Positions 34,412-42,467 of a DNA stretch of 64,000 bases are shown piece by piece. Each line of letters opens with the position of its first letter. Position 1 is the first letter of the stretch. Made by a program: the position numbers and the translations under genes. Location of the stretch: assembly GCA_012960035.1 (NCBI GenBank), contig DUBZ01000135.1:372001-436000 (forward strand), written 5' to 3'. The notes under the pieces were generated by a model. The model did not search any database. It saw only the letters and a list, made by a program, of their open reading frames with translations, and had not been told where the DNA came from. This DNA comes from Myxococcales bacterium (lineage in GTDB: Bacteria; Myxococcota_A; UBA9160; UBA4427).

Positions 34412-36859
34412 CTAGGTGAACGCGCCGGATGCCATCAGCTCGGCGATGTCGACGGGGTCGAGTCCGAGTTCGCCTTCGAGGATTTCGAAGCTTTCGCCGC
34501 CCAGGAGAGGCGCCGCGTAACGTGGGCCGTTGTCGTACCCGCTGATTCTGAATTGGTGCCCGCTATAGGGGATACGTCCCATCTCTGCGTGTTCGAATTC
34601 GTGATGGAAGTGGCGATGCCGAAGCTGTGGGTCAGCTAGGAGGTCATGGCTTCTCTGAACATGTCCGGCGGGAACTCCTGCTGCCAGTAGATGATGCATC
34701 AGTTCCAGGGGTTCTCGGGTTTTCGTCCACTTGGCGATCTCGATATCGAGTGCATCATGGGCGTCTATTCGTCCCTGAGTCGATTCGAGAGCGGTTGCAC
34801 AGCTCCACTCCGGCTGACCCATCGCTTCGCGAAACGCTTGCCACTGGGCATCGCTTTCGATGGCGATTGCACACCATTCGTCGCGGCCGAGGCAAGGGTA
34901 GACGCCCTGTGGTGCGGCGTTCGGTGTGCGGTTGCCATTTCGAGAGATCCGCATGTCCTCGGCCTGTCGCGCCATGATTTCGGGCGCGAGGAAATGCAGA
35001 GCCGCCTCCATCTGTCCGAGATCGATGTGTTGGCCTTCGCCGGTTCGGCGCTGGTGGTCGACGGCAGCCAGGAGCGTTGTGGTCAGGAAGCGCGGGGCGA
35101 CCGTATCGGTATAGGCGTTCCAGGGTCCGATGGGCGGGCGATCGGCCCAGCCGGCCAGTTCGAAAAAACCTGCGACCCCGGCGGCGTGATAGCCGTAACC
35201 GGCCATCGAGGCACAGGTTCCCGTTTGCCCCATGAGGCAGGTGCTGACCATGATGACCCCGGGATTGGCGGCGCGCGCGGCTTCATAGCCGATCCCCAGG
35301 CGATCGACGGCGCCGGGGGTGAAGCTCTCGAGAACGACGTCGGCCCAGCCGAGTAGGCGGGCGGTGATTTCCGGCGCGCGTTCGTGCTTCAGGTCGAGGG
35401 CGAGGCTGCGTTTAGAAGAATTGAACTCGCCGTAGAAATGTGAACGGTTCCACCCGGCTTCATCGTCTTTGTACGGGCCTGCTGTACGCAGGCTGTCGGC
35501 GCGTGTCGCGGATTCGATGCGAATGACGTTGGCACCGTGGTCCGCGAGATATTTCCCAGAGATCGGTCCGACTCCGACCCAGCTGAAATCGGCGACCTTC
35601 AGACCTTCGAGGGGAAGCGCCTTGTGGTCGGGCTCCGCGCTGCTCTCGAAGAGCGGAATGCGTTTGCGGGGATTTGATTCGAGTTCGTCGAGAACTTCCT
35701 GGGTGTGTTCACCGAGCCCTGGTGCTTCGTAGCGTTTCTCGAATTTGGCGTTATTCGAGCGGGCGAACGCACCCGGGGCGCGAACGGTCTGGCCGGAGGG
35801 GAGTGTGACGTCGATGAAATAGTCTCGGTCGACGAGCTGTTCGAAATCATGGAGTTCGTCGAGTTCGAGAACGGGCGCGATCGTGGCGCCGATGGCGAGG
35901 CCCGGCATGAAGAGCTCGCGTTTTGTCTTGGTCGCAAGGAATCGTCGTATTGTTTCAGTGAGCTCTTCGAGGGAAATTGCGAAATCACCGCCGCGAAAGA
36001 TGCGCAAGTCGTACGTTGTCCAGTCTTCCCGAGCGAGCCATTCCGCATCGATAGTTCCAGCCTCAAGCATCCACGGTGTGAGCTGACTGAGCATTCGACC
36101 CAGGCAGAGCGCGATGACATAACCGTCTTTGCATTCATGACAGAGTGAAAAGGCAACGGGGCCGATCTGTAAGCTCGCGCCGTCGCGCTCGAAGTCGCGG
36201 CCCTGAATCGCCGCGGCCGTCATCCCGTTCAGCATCGTCCAGGTCATGGCGGTTTGAGCAGAGACATCGACAAAGACACCCTTGCCCGTGGTTCGCATAC
36301 GGGCGTGGCCAACCATGGCGGCGACGGCGGCTTCGGCCCCCGCCTGACGCCAGACCTGGGGAACGGACAATCGCACAGGGGCTCGGTCGGGTTCTCCCTG
36401 GAGTGACATCGGGCCACCGAGCGCGGCGATCGTGAGGTCGGAAGCGGCAAGACCGGCCATAGGGCCGTCGAAACCGAAAGGTGTTGTTCGGACATGGACG
36501 ATTTCCGGATTGGCCTTTCGGAGTACCTCGGAATTCAAGCCGGCCTCGTCGAGTACACTCGGGGGACCGGAGTCGAGAATGAAGTCGGCGCCTCGGACGA
36601 GACGTAAAAAGGTCTCGCGTCCCTCGGTCGTGGTGAAGTCGACGATGGCCGAGCGTTTGTTGCGATTGAAGGCTTTGAACGCGAGGCTGCGTTCCGCGTC
36701 GGGGCCCTTCGAGAGCATCGGCTCGGATTGTCTGGCGAGGGAACCTTCGGGTCCTTCGATGCGGATCACGTCCGCGCCGAGATCGCCTAACATCATGCCG
36801 GCGATCTGTCCTCGGACATCGGTGAGGTCGAGTACTCGATACGGAGAAAGCAGGTTCAA
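34412..36859 (-). CDS. Two-domain CaiB/BaiF CoA-transferase
   Basis: 815 residues, two complete family III CoA-transferase units in tandem. The first starts YRVLDLTDVRGQIAGMMLGD followed by LGADVIRIEGPEG; the second starts near residue 415 with GLKVADFSWVGVGPISGKYL followed by ADHGANVIRIE. In the second half the catalytic segment NAYTDTVAPRFLTTTLLAA has an Asp in the usual place. In the first half the equivalent segment LSVPQVWRQAGAEAAVAAM has none, so only the C-terminal half is expected to be catalytic. Similar fused proteins occur in Actinobacteria and proteobacteria that degrade steroids or fatty acids; substrate unknown. Confidence 0.85.
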   Translation of the reverse strand: MNLLSPYRVLDLTDVRGQIAGMMLGDLGADVIRIEGPEGSLARQSEPMLSKGPDAERSLAFKAFNRNKRSAIVDFTTTEGRETFLRLVRGADFILDSGPPSVLDEAGLNSEVLRKANPEIVHVRTTPFGFDGPMAGLAASDLTIAALGGPMSLQGEPDRAPVRLSVPQVWRQAGAEAAVAAMVGHARMRTTGKGVFVDVSAQTAMTWTMLNGMTAAAIQGRDFERDGASLQIGPVAFSLCHECKDGYVIALCLGRMLSQLTPWMLEAGTIDAEWLAREDWTTYDLRIFRGGDFAISLEELTETIRRFLATKTKRELFMPGLAIGATIAPVLELDELHDFEQLVDRDYFIDVTLPSGQTVRAPGAFARSNNAKFEKRYEAPGLGEHTQEVLDELESNPRKRIPLFESSAEPDHKALPLEGLKVADFSWVGVGPISGKYLADHGANVIRIESATRADSLRTAGPYKDDEAGWNRSHFYGEFNSSKRSLALDLKHERAPEITARLLGWADVVLESFTPGAVDRLGIGYEAARAANPGVIMVSTCLMGQTGTCASMAGYGYHAAGVAGFFELAGWADRPPIGPWNAYTDTVAPRFLTTTLLAAVDHQRRTGEGQHIDLGQMEAALHFLAPEIMARQAEDMRISRNGNRTPNAAPQGVYPCLGRDEWCAIAIESDAQWQAFREAMGQPEWSCATALESTQGRIDAHDALDIEIAKWTKTREPLELMHHLLAAGVPAGHVQRSHDLLADPQLRHRHFHHEFEHAEMGRIPYSGHQFRISGYDNGPRYAAPLLGGESFEILEGELGLDPVDIAELMASGAFT

Positions 36860-36949
36860 GGGAGCTCCCTGGGGCAGCAGATCTGAAGGGATCTTGGATT
36901 ACGGATGGCTATGAGCGGCGAAGCCTTGAGCGGCCTCTCGGCGTGTCGA

Positions 36950-37372
36950 CTAGCTATCCATTTTGAAGACGCGTCGACTGAAGCGCCATCCGTCCGCGGT
37001 TCTGGTCAGTTCATCGCTATAGCGTCCGGTCACAATGACCTTGTATCCCCCATCGACGACGTAGCCAATCAAGAAGGCAGAACCCTGGGCTCGATCAGCA
37101 GATGTGTCCGCGCCGTCCGATGCCGCATCTTTTTCGAGCGAGTCGATGACGATATTGGTCGCGTTATGCCGCATCCCGGGCATCGCCGAATGGGTCTGGT
37201 CCGCAAACTTGGAAATGGCCTCGAAGCCCTCGAGGACGTTTATTCCGCTATCGAATACGCCATCGGGAAGGAAACAGTTCGCGAAGCCCGCGCCGTCGCC
37301 GGTATCAATGGCCGTGCTGTAGCGCGAGTAGAGTTGAAGGATATTCACGGTGTCGTCGGGGGGCAGACTCAT
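36950..37372 (-). CDS. SnoaL/NTF2-like protein
   Basis: 140 residues with the cone-shaped NTF2 pattern: an N-terminal helix (DTVNILQLYSRYSTAIDTGD), a strand beginning FANCFLPDGVFDSG, a helix (VLEGFEAISKFADQTH), the MRHNATNIVID strand, GYKVIVTGRYSDELTR and a C-terminal WRFSRRVFKMD. This matches the SnoaL_4 type of small polyketide cyclase-like or steroid-isomerase-like proteins. The His in MRHNATN is often at the ligand site. Function cannot be assigned. It is on the same strand as the CoA-transferase and the unrecognised gene, so a lipid or aromatic catabolic cluster is plausible. Confidence 0.75.
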   Translation of the reverse strand: MSLPPDDTVNILQLYSRYSTAIDTGDGAGFANCFLPDGVFDSGINVLEGFEAISKFADQTHSAMPGMRHNATNIVIDSLEKDAASDGADTSADRAQGSAFLIGYVVDGGYKVIVTGRYSDELTRTADGWRFSRRVFKMDS

Positions 37373-37392
37373 CGATGGCGCCTTACTCGTAT

Positions 37393-38763
37393 TTAGCTGT
37401 TCCAGGGCGTGATGCTCTCCTTGAGCGCCTTGTACCCTTCGAGGAAGCCGGGGCGTTCGTTGCCGTAGATTGCATCGAACTTGGCAAGCGAATTGTCCAG
37501 GAATGCCGCGAGCTTTTCATTGCCGGGATTCGCATCAAGATAGGCCGCACGGATCAGCACGAAATGAATGCGCGGATCGTAAGGCTTCTTCGTGCCACCG
37601 AGGGACTCGTCGCCATCGAGGAGACGCAGCAGCATGGCGTCCGCTGAGCCCAGCGTCTGCTCATGGATCGGCGGACCTTCCATCCGGTACATGACCGAAG
37701 TCATGTCCCGGCCATTGCCCGTCGTGTACCCCATCTCGCCCCAGACGTCGTTCATACTGGCTTTGCCACCCACATGATCGATCACGAGTTGACCGAATCG
37801 GCGCATCGGGTCGGATACGTCGGCGAGAAGGTCTGTTAGTCGATCACCATCGAGATCCGTCGCAAGGATGATGACGTCCTGCTTTTCGATCAGGTCCCAG
37901 AGCAAGAGGCCGTAGTTGGTGTCGGCGATATGCTGCTCGATCTGACCGGTCCAATTCTCCATGCCCGCCTTGAAGTCGCTGGGGAGGAGATTGATGATGC
38001 GGTCGACGCGCTCTCGATGTTCGACATAACCATCGACCGCGTATTTCCGACCTACCGAGAATTGAGTGTCCTGGAGCAGCCAGGAAAGCAGACCGGCGTT
38101 GATGCCGTCTTCCATGGCCTGAGTGGGTTTGAAGGCGACACGACCGAGCTTTCCAGTCTCGTTCACCATCTGCAGAAAACGCCTGATGGCGTAGGCCATC
38201 TGAATTCCGGGCGTGTTCATTTCGGAATGAACGATGCCGGTCTTGGCATCGACGTCGAAGGCGGCTCGATCTTGGGAATAGGGAAGGCAGGGCATACAGC
38301 GCACCACAGTGATGCAGCCATAAGGTCGGACGTTGCAGTAGACACCGGCCTGGGTTCGCAGAGGCGCGTTGCCCGATTTGCCCTTGACGACGACGCGACC
38401 GCCCTTGCCGTCGTTCACGTAGGCATCGCCCGCGGTCGACCATTTGACTGACGTGGAGGGCATGTTTCCGAACCAGGCAAGTGGGGCGAGATCGAGATCG
38501 TGTCGATACTGTGACCACATTGGGACCATGTAGAAGGGAAGACCCAGGATGTCGGCGGCCGCAATCGTGCCGAGCATGGCGTAGGCGTCTGTGAGGGCGT
38601 GTGCGATCGGCTTTGCGTCGCCGCCGAAATGGCCACCTCGCCAGATGACTGCATCCGGATAGCCGGTCGGGCGGGTATCGGTGGGTTCATAGAGACCCGA
38701 TAGGAGGCCCAGCAGGTCGCCACCGTCGGCTTCGGTTCGTGCGATATTCATCAGGTCAAGCAT
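37393..38763 (-). CDS. Conserved-looking protein of unknown family (456 residues)
   Basis: A 456-residue soluble protein that I do not recognise. ATG 38763 has GGAGA upstream and was chosen over an earlier in-frame codon. Distinct features are YPDAVIWRGGHFGGDAKPIA, MVPMWSQYRHDLDLAPLAWF, GVYCNVRPYGCITVVRCMPC with four cysteines in a short span (a possible metal or disulfide site), GIVHSEMNTPGIQMAYAIRR and ATDLDGDRLTDLLADVSDPM. Codon use and frame quality look normal. Its setting between NTF2-like, CoA-transferase and MaoC genes suggests acyl-CoA or steroid-type catabolism, but this is only context. Confidence 0.75.
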   Translation of the reverse strand: MLDLMNIARTEADGGDLLGLLSGLYEPTDTRPTGYPDAVIWRGGHFGGDAKPIAHALTDAYAMLGTIAAADILGLPFYMVPMWSQYRHDLDLAPLAWFGNMPSTSVKWSTAGDAYVNDGKGGRVVVKGKSGNAPLRTQAGVYCNVRPYGCITVVRCMPCLPYSQDRAAFDVDAKTGIVHSEMNTPGIQMAYAIRRFLQMVNETGKLGRVAFKPTQAMEDGINAGLLSWLLQDTQFSVGRKYAVDGYVEHRERVDRIINLLPSDFKAGMENWTGQIEQHIADTNYGLLLWDLIEKQDVIILATDLDGDRLTDLLADVSDPMRRFGQLVIDHVGGKASMNDVWGEMGYTTGNGRDMTSVMYRMEGPPIHEQTLGSADAMLLRLLDGDESLGGTKKPYDPRIHFVLIRAAYLDANPGNEKLAAFLDNSLAKFDAIYGNERPGFLEGYKALKESITPWNS

Positions 38764-39014
38764 TCGAGGTTCTCCGGGAGAGTTGCATCGGTGGGATCGT
38801 CCTGCACGGGTCTGAGCCCAGGCGGCGCCTATATGTAGCACCTTCTCGGTCTGGCAGTCGGGCCCCATCTGCGTCGCGTCGGCCTCCCGGCTGTGATAGC
38901 AATGGGTAGGAGCCTGCTAAAGAAGTCGCGCAGTCGCGGGACGTTTTCGACGGGCTGCCGCGGATGTCTCGAGCATGGCATCCGAATCCCATTCAGCCAG
39001 GAGATCCCCCGTCC

Positions 39015-39497
39015 ATGGAAAAGATTCAATTCGATGACATCGCTGCGCTTCAAAAACATATCAGCGAGGAGTTCGGCGAGTTCGGTGAGCAGTTTGAAAT
39101 CACCCAGGACCTGATCAATAAATTTGCCGACGCCACCGGCGACCATCAGTGGATTCATCTAGACGTCGAGCGATGCGAGAAGGAAAGTCCATTCGGCACG
39201 ACGATCGCCCATGGATTTCTGACGCTTTCTCTTCTTCCGATGATGAGTGGGCTAGCCAAGAATCCTTATCACGTCGCCGGATTCGCGAACGCCGTCAATT
39301 ACGGCTCGGACAAACTTCGCTTCCTGAGCCCAGTTCCCGCCGGCTCGAAGATTCATTCCCATAGCCGGCTGGTTTCCGCCGAAGCCGGCAAGAAGGGTAC
39401 GCGCATCGAGCAGGAGACCGCGATCCACGTCGTCGGAAGTGACCGCCCGGCCCTCATCTACAGCGGGATCACGCTCTTCCAGGGTAAGATCGGTTAG
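39015..39497 (+). CDS. MaoC-like (R)-enoyl-CoA hydratase
   Basis: 160-residue hotdog-fold hydratase. The catalytic motif is intact: FADATGDHQWIHLDVERCEK, with the Asp and His in the expected spacing, then SPFGTTIAHGFLTLSLLPMM, which forms the central helix of the fold. GSKIHSHSRLVSAE is the following strand. Such enzymes hydrate trans-2-enoyl-CoA to the (R)-3-hydroxyacyl-CoA. ATG 39015 was used; the frame is open upstream. The divergent position relative to the unknown gene and closeness to CoA-transferases suggests fatty-acid-like catabolism. Confidence 0.88.
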   Translation: MEKIQFDDIAALQKHISEEFGEFGEQFEITQDLINKFADATGDHQWIHLDVERCEKESPFGTTIAHGFLTLSLLPMMSGLAKNPYHVAGFANAVNYGSDKLRFLSPVPAGSKIHSHSRLVSAEAGKKGTRIEQETAIHVVGSDRPALIYSGITLFQGKIG

Positions 39498-39507
39498 TCA
39501 CCGATTC

Positions 39508-40761
39508 ATGGACCGAGTCCAACCGGCGGCGGGTCTTTCTGATCCGTACAAGAATCCGGAGCTCTTCAGGTGGCTGGATAGCCTCGAAGGTGTTCCGGAT
39601 TGGCTCGGTCCCGCAGAGACAGACGCCGAGCGTGCGGGTTGGTCGGATTGGCAGCGTCGCGGCAACCACATCTTCGCCCTGGTGGGGACGATGGTGCCCG
39701 GGCTCGTATTGGCCTTCACCATCGCGATGGCCGGGCGAGTGCTCGCGAACTTGCCAAACTCTGCGTTCGGCTTCGAGAACACTCCACTCAGCCCTATCCT
39801 CGTCTCCATTATCCTTGGCCTCTTCATTCGAAACGCCATCGGACTTCCCACGGTCTATGAAGCCGGACTTCAACTCGCGCTAAAGAAGGTTCTTCGAGTG
39901 GGTGTGGCGCTGCTCGGGATTCGGCTGAGTCTGGCCGCGACCGGTGCGATTGGATTGGTCGCGCTGCCGATCGTCACCGTGTGTATTGCGACGGCGCTTT
40001 TCTTCGTGACGCGTGTGGGTGCCGCGATTGGCCTCCCGCCCCGGCTCGCGACCTTGATTGCGGTGGGCACGGCCATCTGTGGCAATTCAGCGATCATTGC
40101 CATGGCGCCTGTGATCGATGCGACCGACGACGAAGTCAGTTATGCGGTTGGATGCATCACGATCTTCGGCCTGGCGGCCTTGATGTTCTATCCCTATCTG
40201 GGACATCTCATCTTTGACGGCGACGCGACCCTGATCGGCCTCTTTATGGGCACGGCCATCCACGACACCGCCCAGGTCGCCGGGGCCGGAATGGTCTACC
40301 TCGCCCAATACGGATCAGCGGAAGTGCTCGATGCAGCGACCGTGACCAAGCTTCAGCGAAACATGTTCATGTTGGCGGTGATTCCGCTCATGGCCTTCTA
40401 CTCGAATCGTTCTCGGGCGACGGGTTCCATTCGATCCCAGATTCGCGCGGCGCTCCCGATGTTCGTCTTCGGTTTTCTGGCGATGAGCCTGCTCCGCACA
40501 CTGGGTGATATGGGCGAGCATCCCTTTGGAATCATGAGTCCCGAGACCTGGTCGATGTTGATTAGTTGGGCCACGAAGACCGCGACACTGTGTCTGGCCG
40601 TTGCAATGTCGGCGGTCGGGCTTGGAACGAGCTTCACGAAATTGCGTGGACTCGGCGTACGACCTTTGCTAGTCGGCCTCTTCGCCGCTGCGCTTGTCGG
40701 GTGCGTCAGCTATGTGCTTGTGAGTGTGGCCGCGCCGTATACTGCGGGCATCGGCGGGTAG
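39508..40761 (+). CDS. YeiH-family putative sulfate exporter
   Basis: 417-residue membrane protein, about ten helices, of the YeiH/UPF0324 family. Family hallmarks are ILVSIILGLFIRNAIGLP, the stretch beginning GLQLALKKVLRVGVALLGI and continuing to RLSLA, then ICGNSAIIAMAPVIDATDDE, TAIHDTAQVAGAGMVY and NMFMLAVIPLMAFY. Members are annotated as sulfate or related-anion exporters on limited evidence. The start is ATG 39508, eleven bases after the MaoC stop, so the two are probably one transcript. Confidence 0.85.
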   Translation: MDRVQPAAGLSDPYKNPELFRWLDSLEGVPDWLGPAETDAERAGWSDWQRRGNHIFALVGTMVPGLVLAFTIAMAGRVLANLPNSAFGFENTPLSPILVSIILGLFIRNAIGLPTVYEAGLQLALKKVLRVGVALLGIRLSLAATGAIGLVALPIVTVCIATALFFVTRVGAAIGLPPRLATLIAVGTAICGNSAIIAMAPVIDATDDEVSYAVGCITIFGLAALMFYPYLGHLIFDGDATLIGLFMGTAIHDTAQVAGAGMVYLAQYGSAEVLDAATVTKLQRNMFMLAVIPLMAFYSNRSRATGSIRSQIRAALPMFVFGFLAMSLLRTLGDMGEHPFGIMSPETWSMLISWATKTATLCLAVAMSAVGLGTSFTKLRGLGVRPLLVGLFAAALVGCVSYVLVSVAAPYTAGIGG

Positions 40762-40787
40762 AGGGTCGTACGGGCGAAGCAGGTTGC

Positions 40788-42053
40788 CTAGGCGAATCGC
40801 TTCCGCAGCGCATCAAGATCGAGGTTGCTCGCCGCGACCAGCGCTTCCCTCATGCCTACGTCCTCGAGGTCGCCGGATTCAAGACGCGTCTGAAGGGCCT
40901 TCGAATTGGCGTAGCTCTGGGTTTCGATGTCGAGCATTCGAATTCGCGTCTTGCCTGTCGCCGGATCGAGAATTTCGCTGAAGGGCAGGGCGACGATGCC
41001 CTGATTCTGGCGTGTGATCATCACATCCGAGGTTCCAGAGAGCAGCGTCGCGACAGCGCCGGCTCCCAGATCCCGCGTGTAGTCCTGATCGAAAGCGTTT
41101 GGGGCCACGCAGCGAAGCTCGTAGCCTATGTCTTTCACGATGATCGTTGCCGAGATGCCATGAGCATCGAGTCCTTCGCGAACGCGCTCTCGGATGAGAT
41201 GGCCCAGCGGAAGTTCGGCCAGCCGAAGGTGGCCATGTTCATCGAGGGGCAAGTCCGGGAGTTCTCGCGGATCGAGGCATTCCCCGAGCCCCTCGGCGAG
41301 GACGATGACACCATGGGGATGGCCTAACGCCGTACTCTTGAGCATCGCGCCCTCGACCATTTTGGCGAGTCGATCGAGGCCGATCTTTTCATCTCCGACT
41401 TCCTTGGCAATCTCCTCTGCGACGATGGCCAGTGTTGAACCCGCAGAATGGGCAGCGCCCAGGGCGAGATGCCCAGCGTTTCGGCCCATCAACGTCACGA
41501 TGAACCAGCGCTTCGATGTCCGAGCATCTTCGAATAACGTCGTTAGGATTTGTGCGGCCGTGGCCCGCGCGGTTTCGAACCCAAAGGTGGGAACGCCCTC
41601 TGGGAGAGGGAGGTCGTTGTCGATCGTCTTGGGGACATGGGCGACACAGAGCGCATCCCCGGCGGCTTCGGCCACGGTCTTTGCAGAGAAGCACGTATCG
41701 TCACCGCCGATCGAGATGAGATGGTCGATTCCGAGCTTGTGGAGACTCTCGACGACCCGTGCCAGGTGGGCCGGGTCGCGAGTCGGATTGGCGCGAGAGG
41801 TGCGCAGGATCGATCCACCCTGCTCATGAATTCGTGAGACCGAATCCGCATCGAGTTCGACGACATGCTCGATGTCGCCCTGCATCAGCCATTCGAAGCC
41901 CTGCAATAGCCCTATGACACGTGAGCCGTTCTTCCGGGCAGCCAGCGTCGCGGAGCTGATCACGCCATTGATGCCCGGGGCCGGTCCGCCCCCGACGAGC
42001 AATCCGAAGGTTGCCGTAGATTTGGACTGGGATCGGGGCTCGGCCTTCGACAT
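40788..42053 (-). CDS. pfp: Phosphofructokinase, PPi-dependent type by signature
   Basis: 421 residues. The fold motifs are LLVGGGPAPGINGVISS, GGDDTCFSAKTVAEA and PKTIDNDLPLP, with MGRNAGHLALGAA. In ATP-dependent PFK these read GGDGS and PGTIDND. The Asp in GGDD and the Lys in PKTIDND are the two substitutions that mark pyrophosphate-dependent enzymes, so this is probably PPi:fructose-6-phosphate phosphotransferase, which is reversible. The C-terminal region is longer than in short PFKs. ATG 42053 was taken; a TTG seven codons upstream is also in frame. Confidence 0.88.
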   Translation of the reverse strand: MSKAEPRSQSKSTATFGLLVGGGPAPGINGVISSATLAARKNGSRVIGLLQGFEWLMQGDIEHVVELDADSVSRIHEQGGSILRTSRANPTRDPAHLARVVESLHKLGIDHLISIGGDDTCFSAKTVAEAAGDALCVAHVPKTIDNDLPLPEGVPTFGFETARATAAQILTTLFEDARTSKRWFIVTLMGRNAGHLALGAAHSAGSTLAIVAEEIAKEVGDEKIGLDRLAKMVEGAMLKSTALGHPHGVIVLAEGLGECLDPRELPDLPLDEHGHLRLAELPLGHLIRERVREGLDAHGISATIIVKDIGYELRCVAPNAFDQDYTRDLGAGAVATLLSGTSDVMITRQNQGIVALPFSEILDPATGKTRIRMLDIETQSYANSKALQTRLESGDLEDVGMREALVAASNLDLDALRKRFA

Positions 42054-42467
42054 GTTTTTGGATCTCCCTCTCAACCCAAATCGAATTCGAGTTCCCGGGA
42101 ACTTAGCCGGAACCGGATCGGTTGGCAGCTCGAACGCGGAAGCCCGCTTCGTTTTCGGCAGTTTGTTCAGTCAGCGCAGCCGCTCCGAACGTGCGCGTCG
42201 ACCAACCACCGTGAGAATTCACATGCCGAATAGAAGCGCACCCGTCGGCTCGCCGACCGGCGCGGCAACCGGCGCGGCGAGAGTGATTGCGATCGGGAAC
42301 CTTGGATGACGCGCGCAGGGGCTCCATCCTCGATGGGGTGTGGCTGCCCAGGAAATTTGAGGGATTCAAGGCGTTTGAGGCGACTTGGCTGTCCCTTTCG
42401 GCGGCTATGCTTGCCGACGTGATCTTTGACGCCGAGAAGGCGTTGCTTGAGGTGGAGGGTGCGGAAA
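42054..42467. other. Intergenic region between pfp and amidohydrolase
   Basis: About 410 bases between two divergent genes. No coding signal, RNA or repeat is recognised. GGTGGAGGG lies just before the amidohydrolase ATG as its ribosome site. Confidence 0.4.

Noticed and set aside
41194..41829. A 211-residue plus-strand frame opposite pfp
   Set aside because: It is antisense to the conserved phosphofructokinase and shows low-complexity composition.
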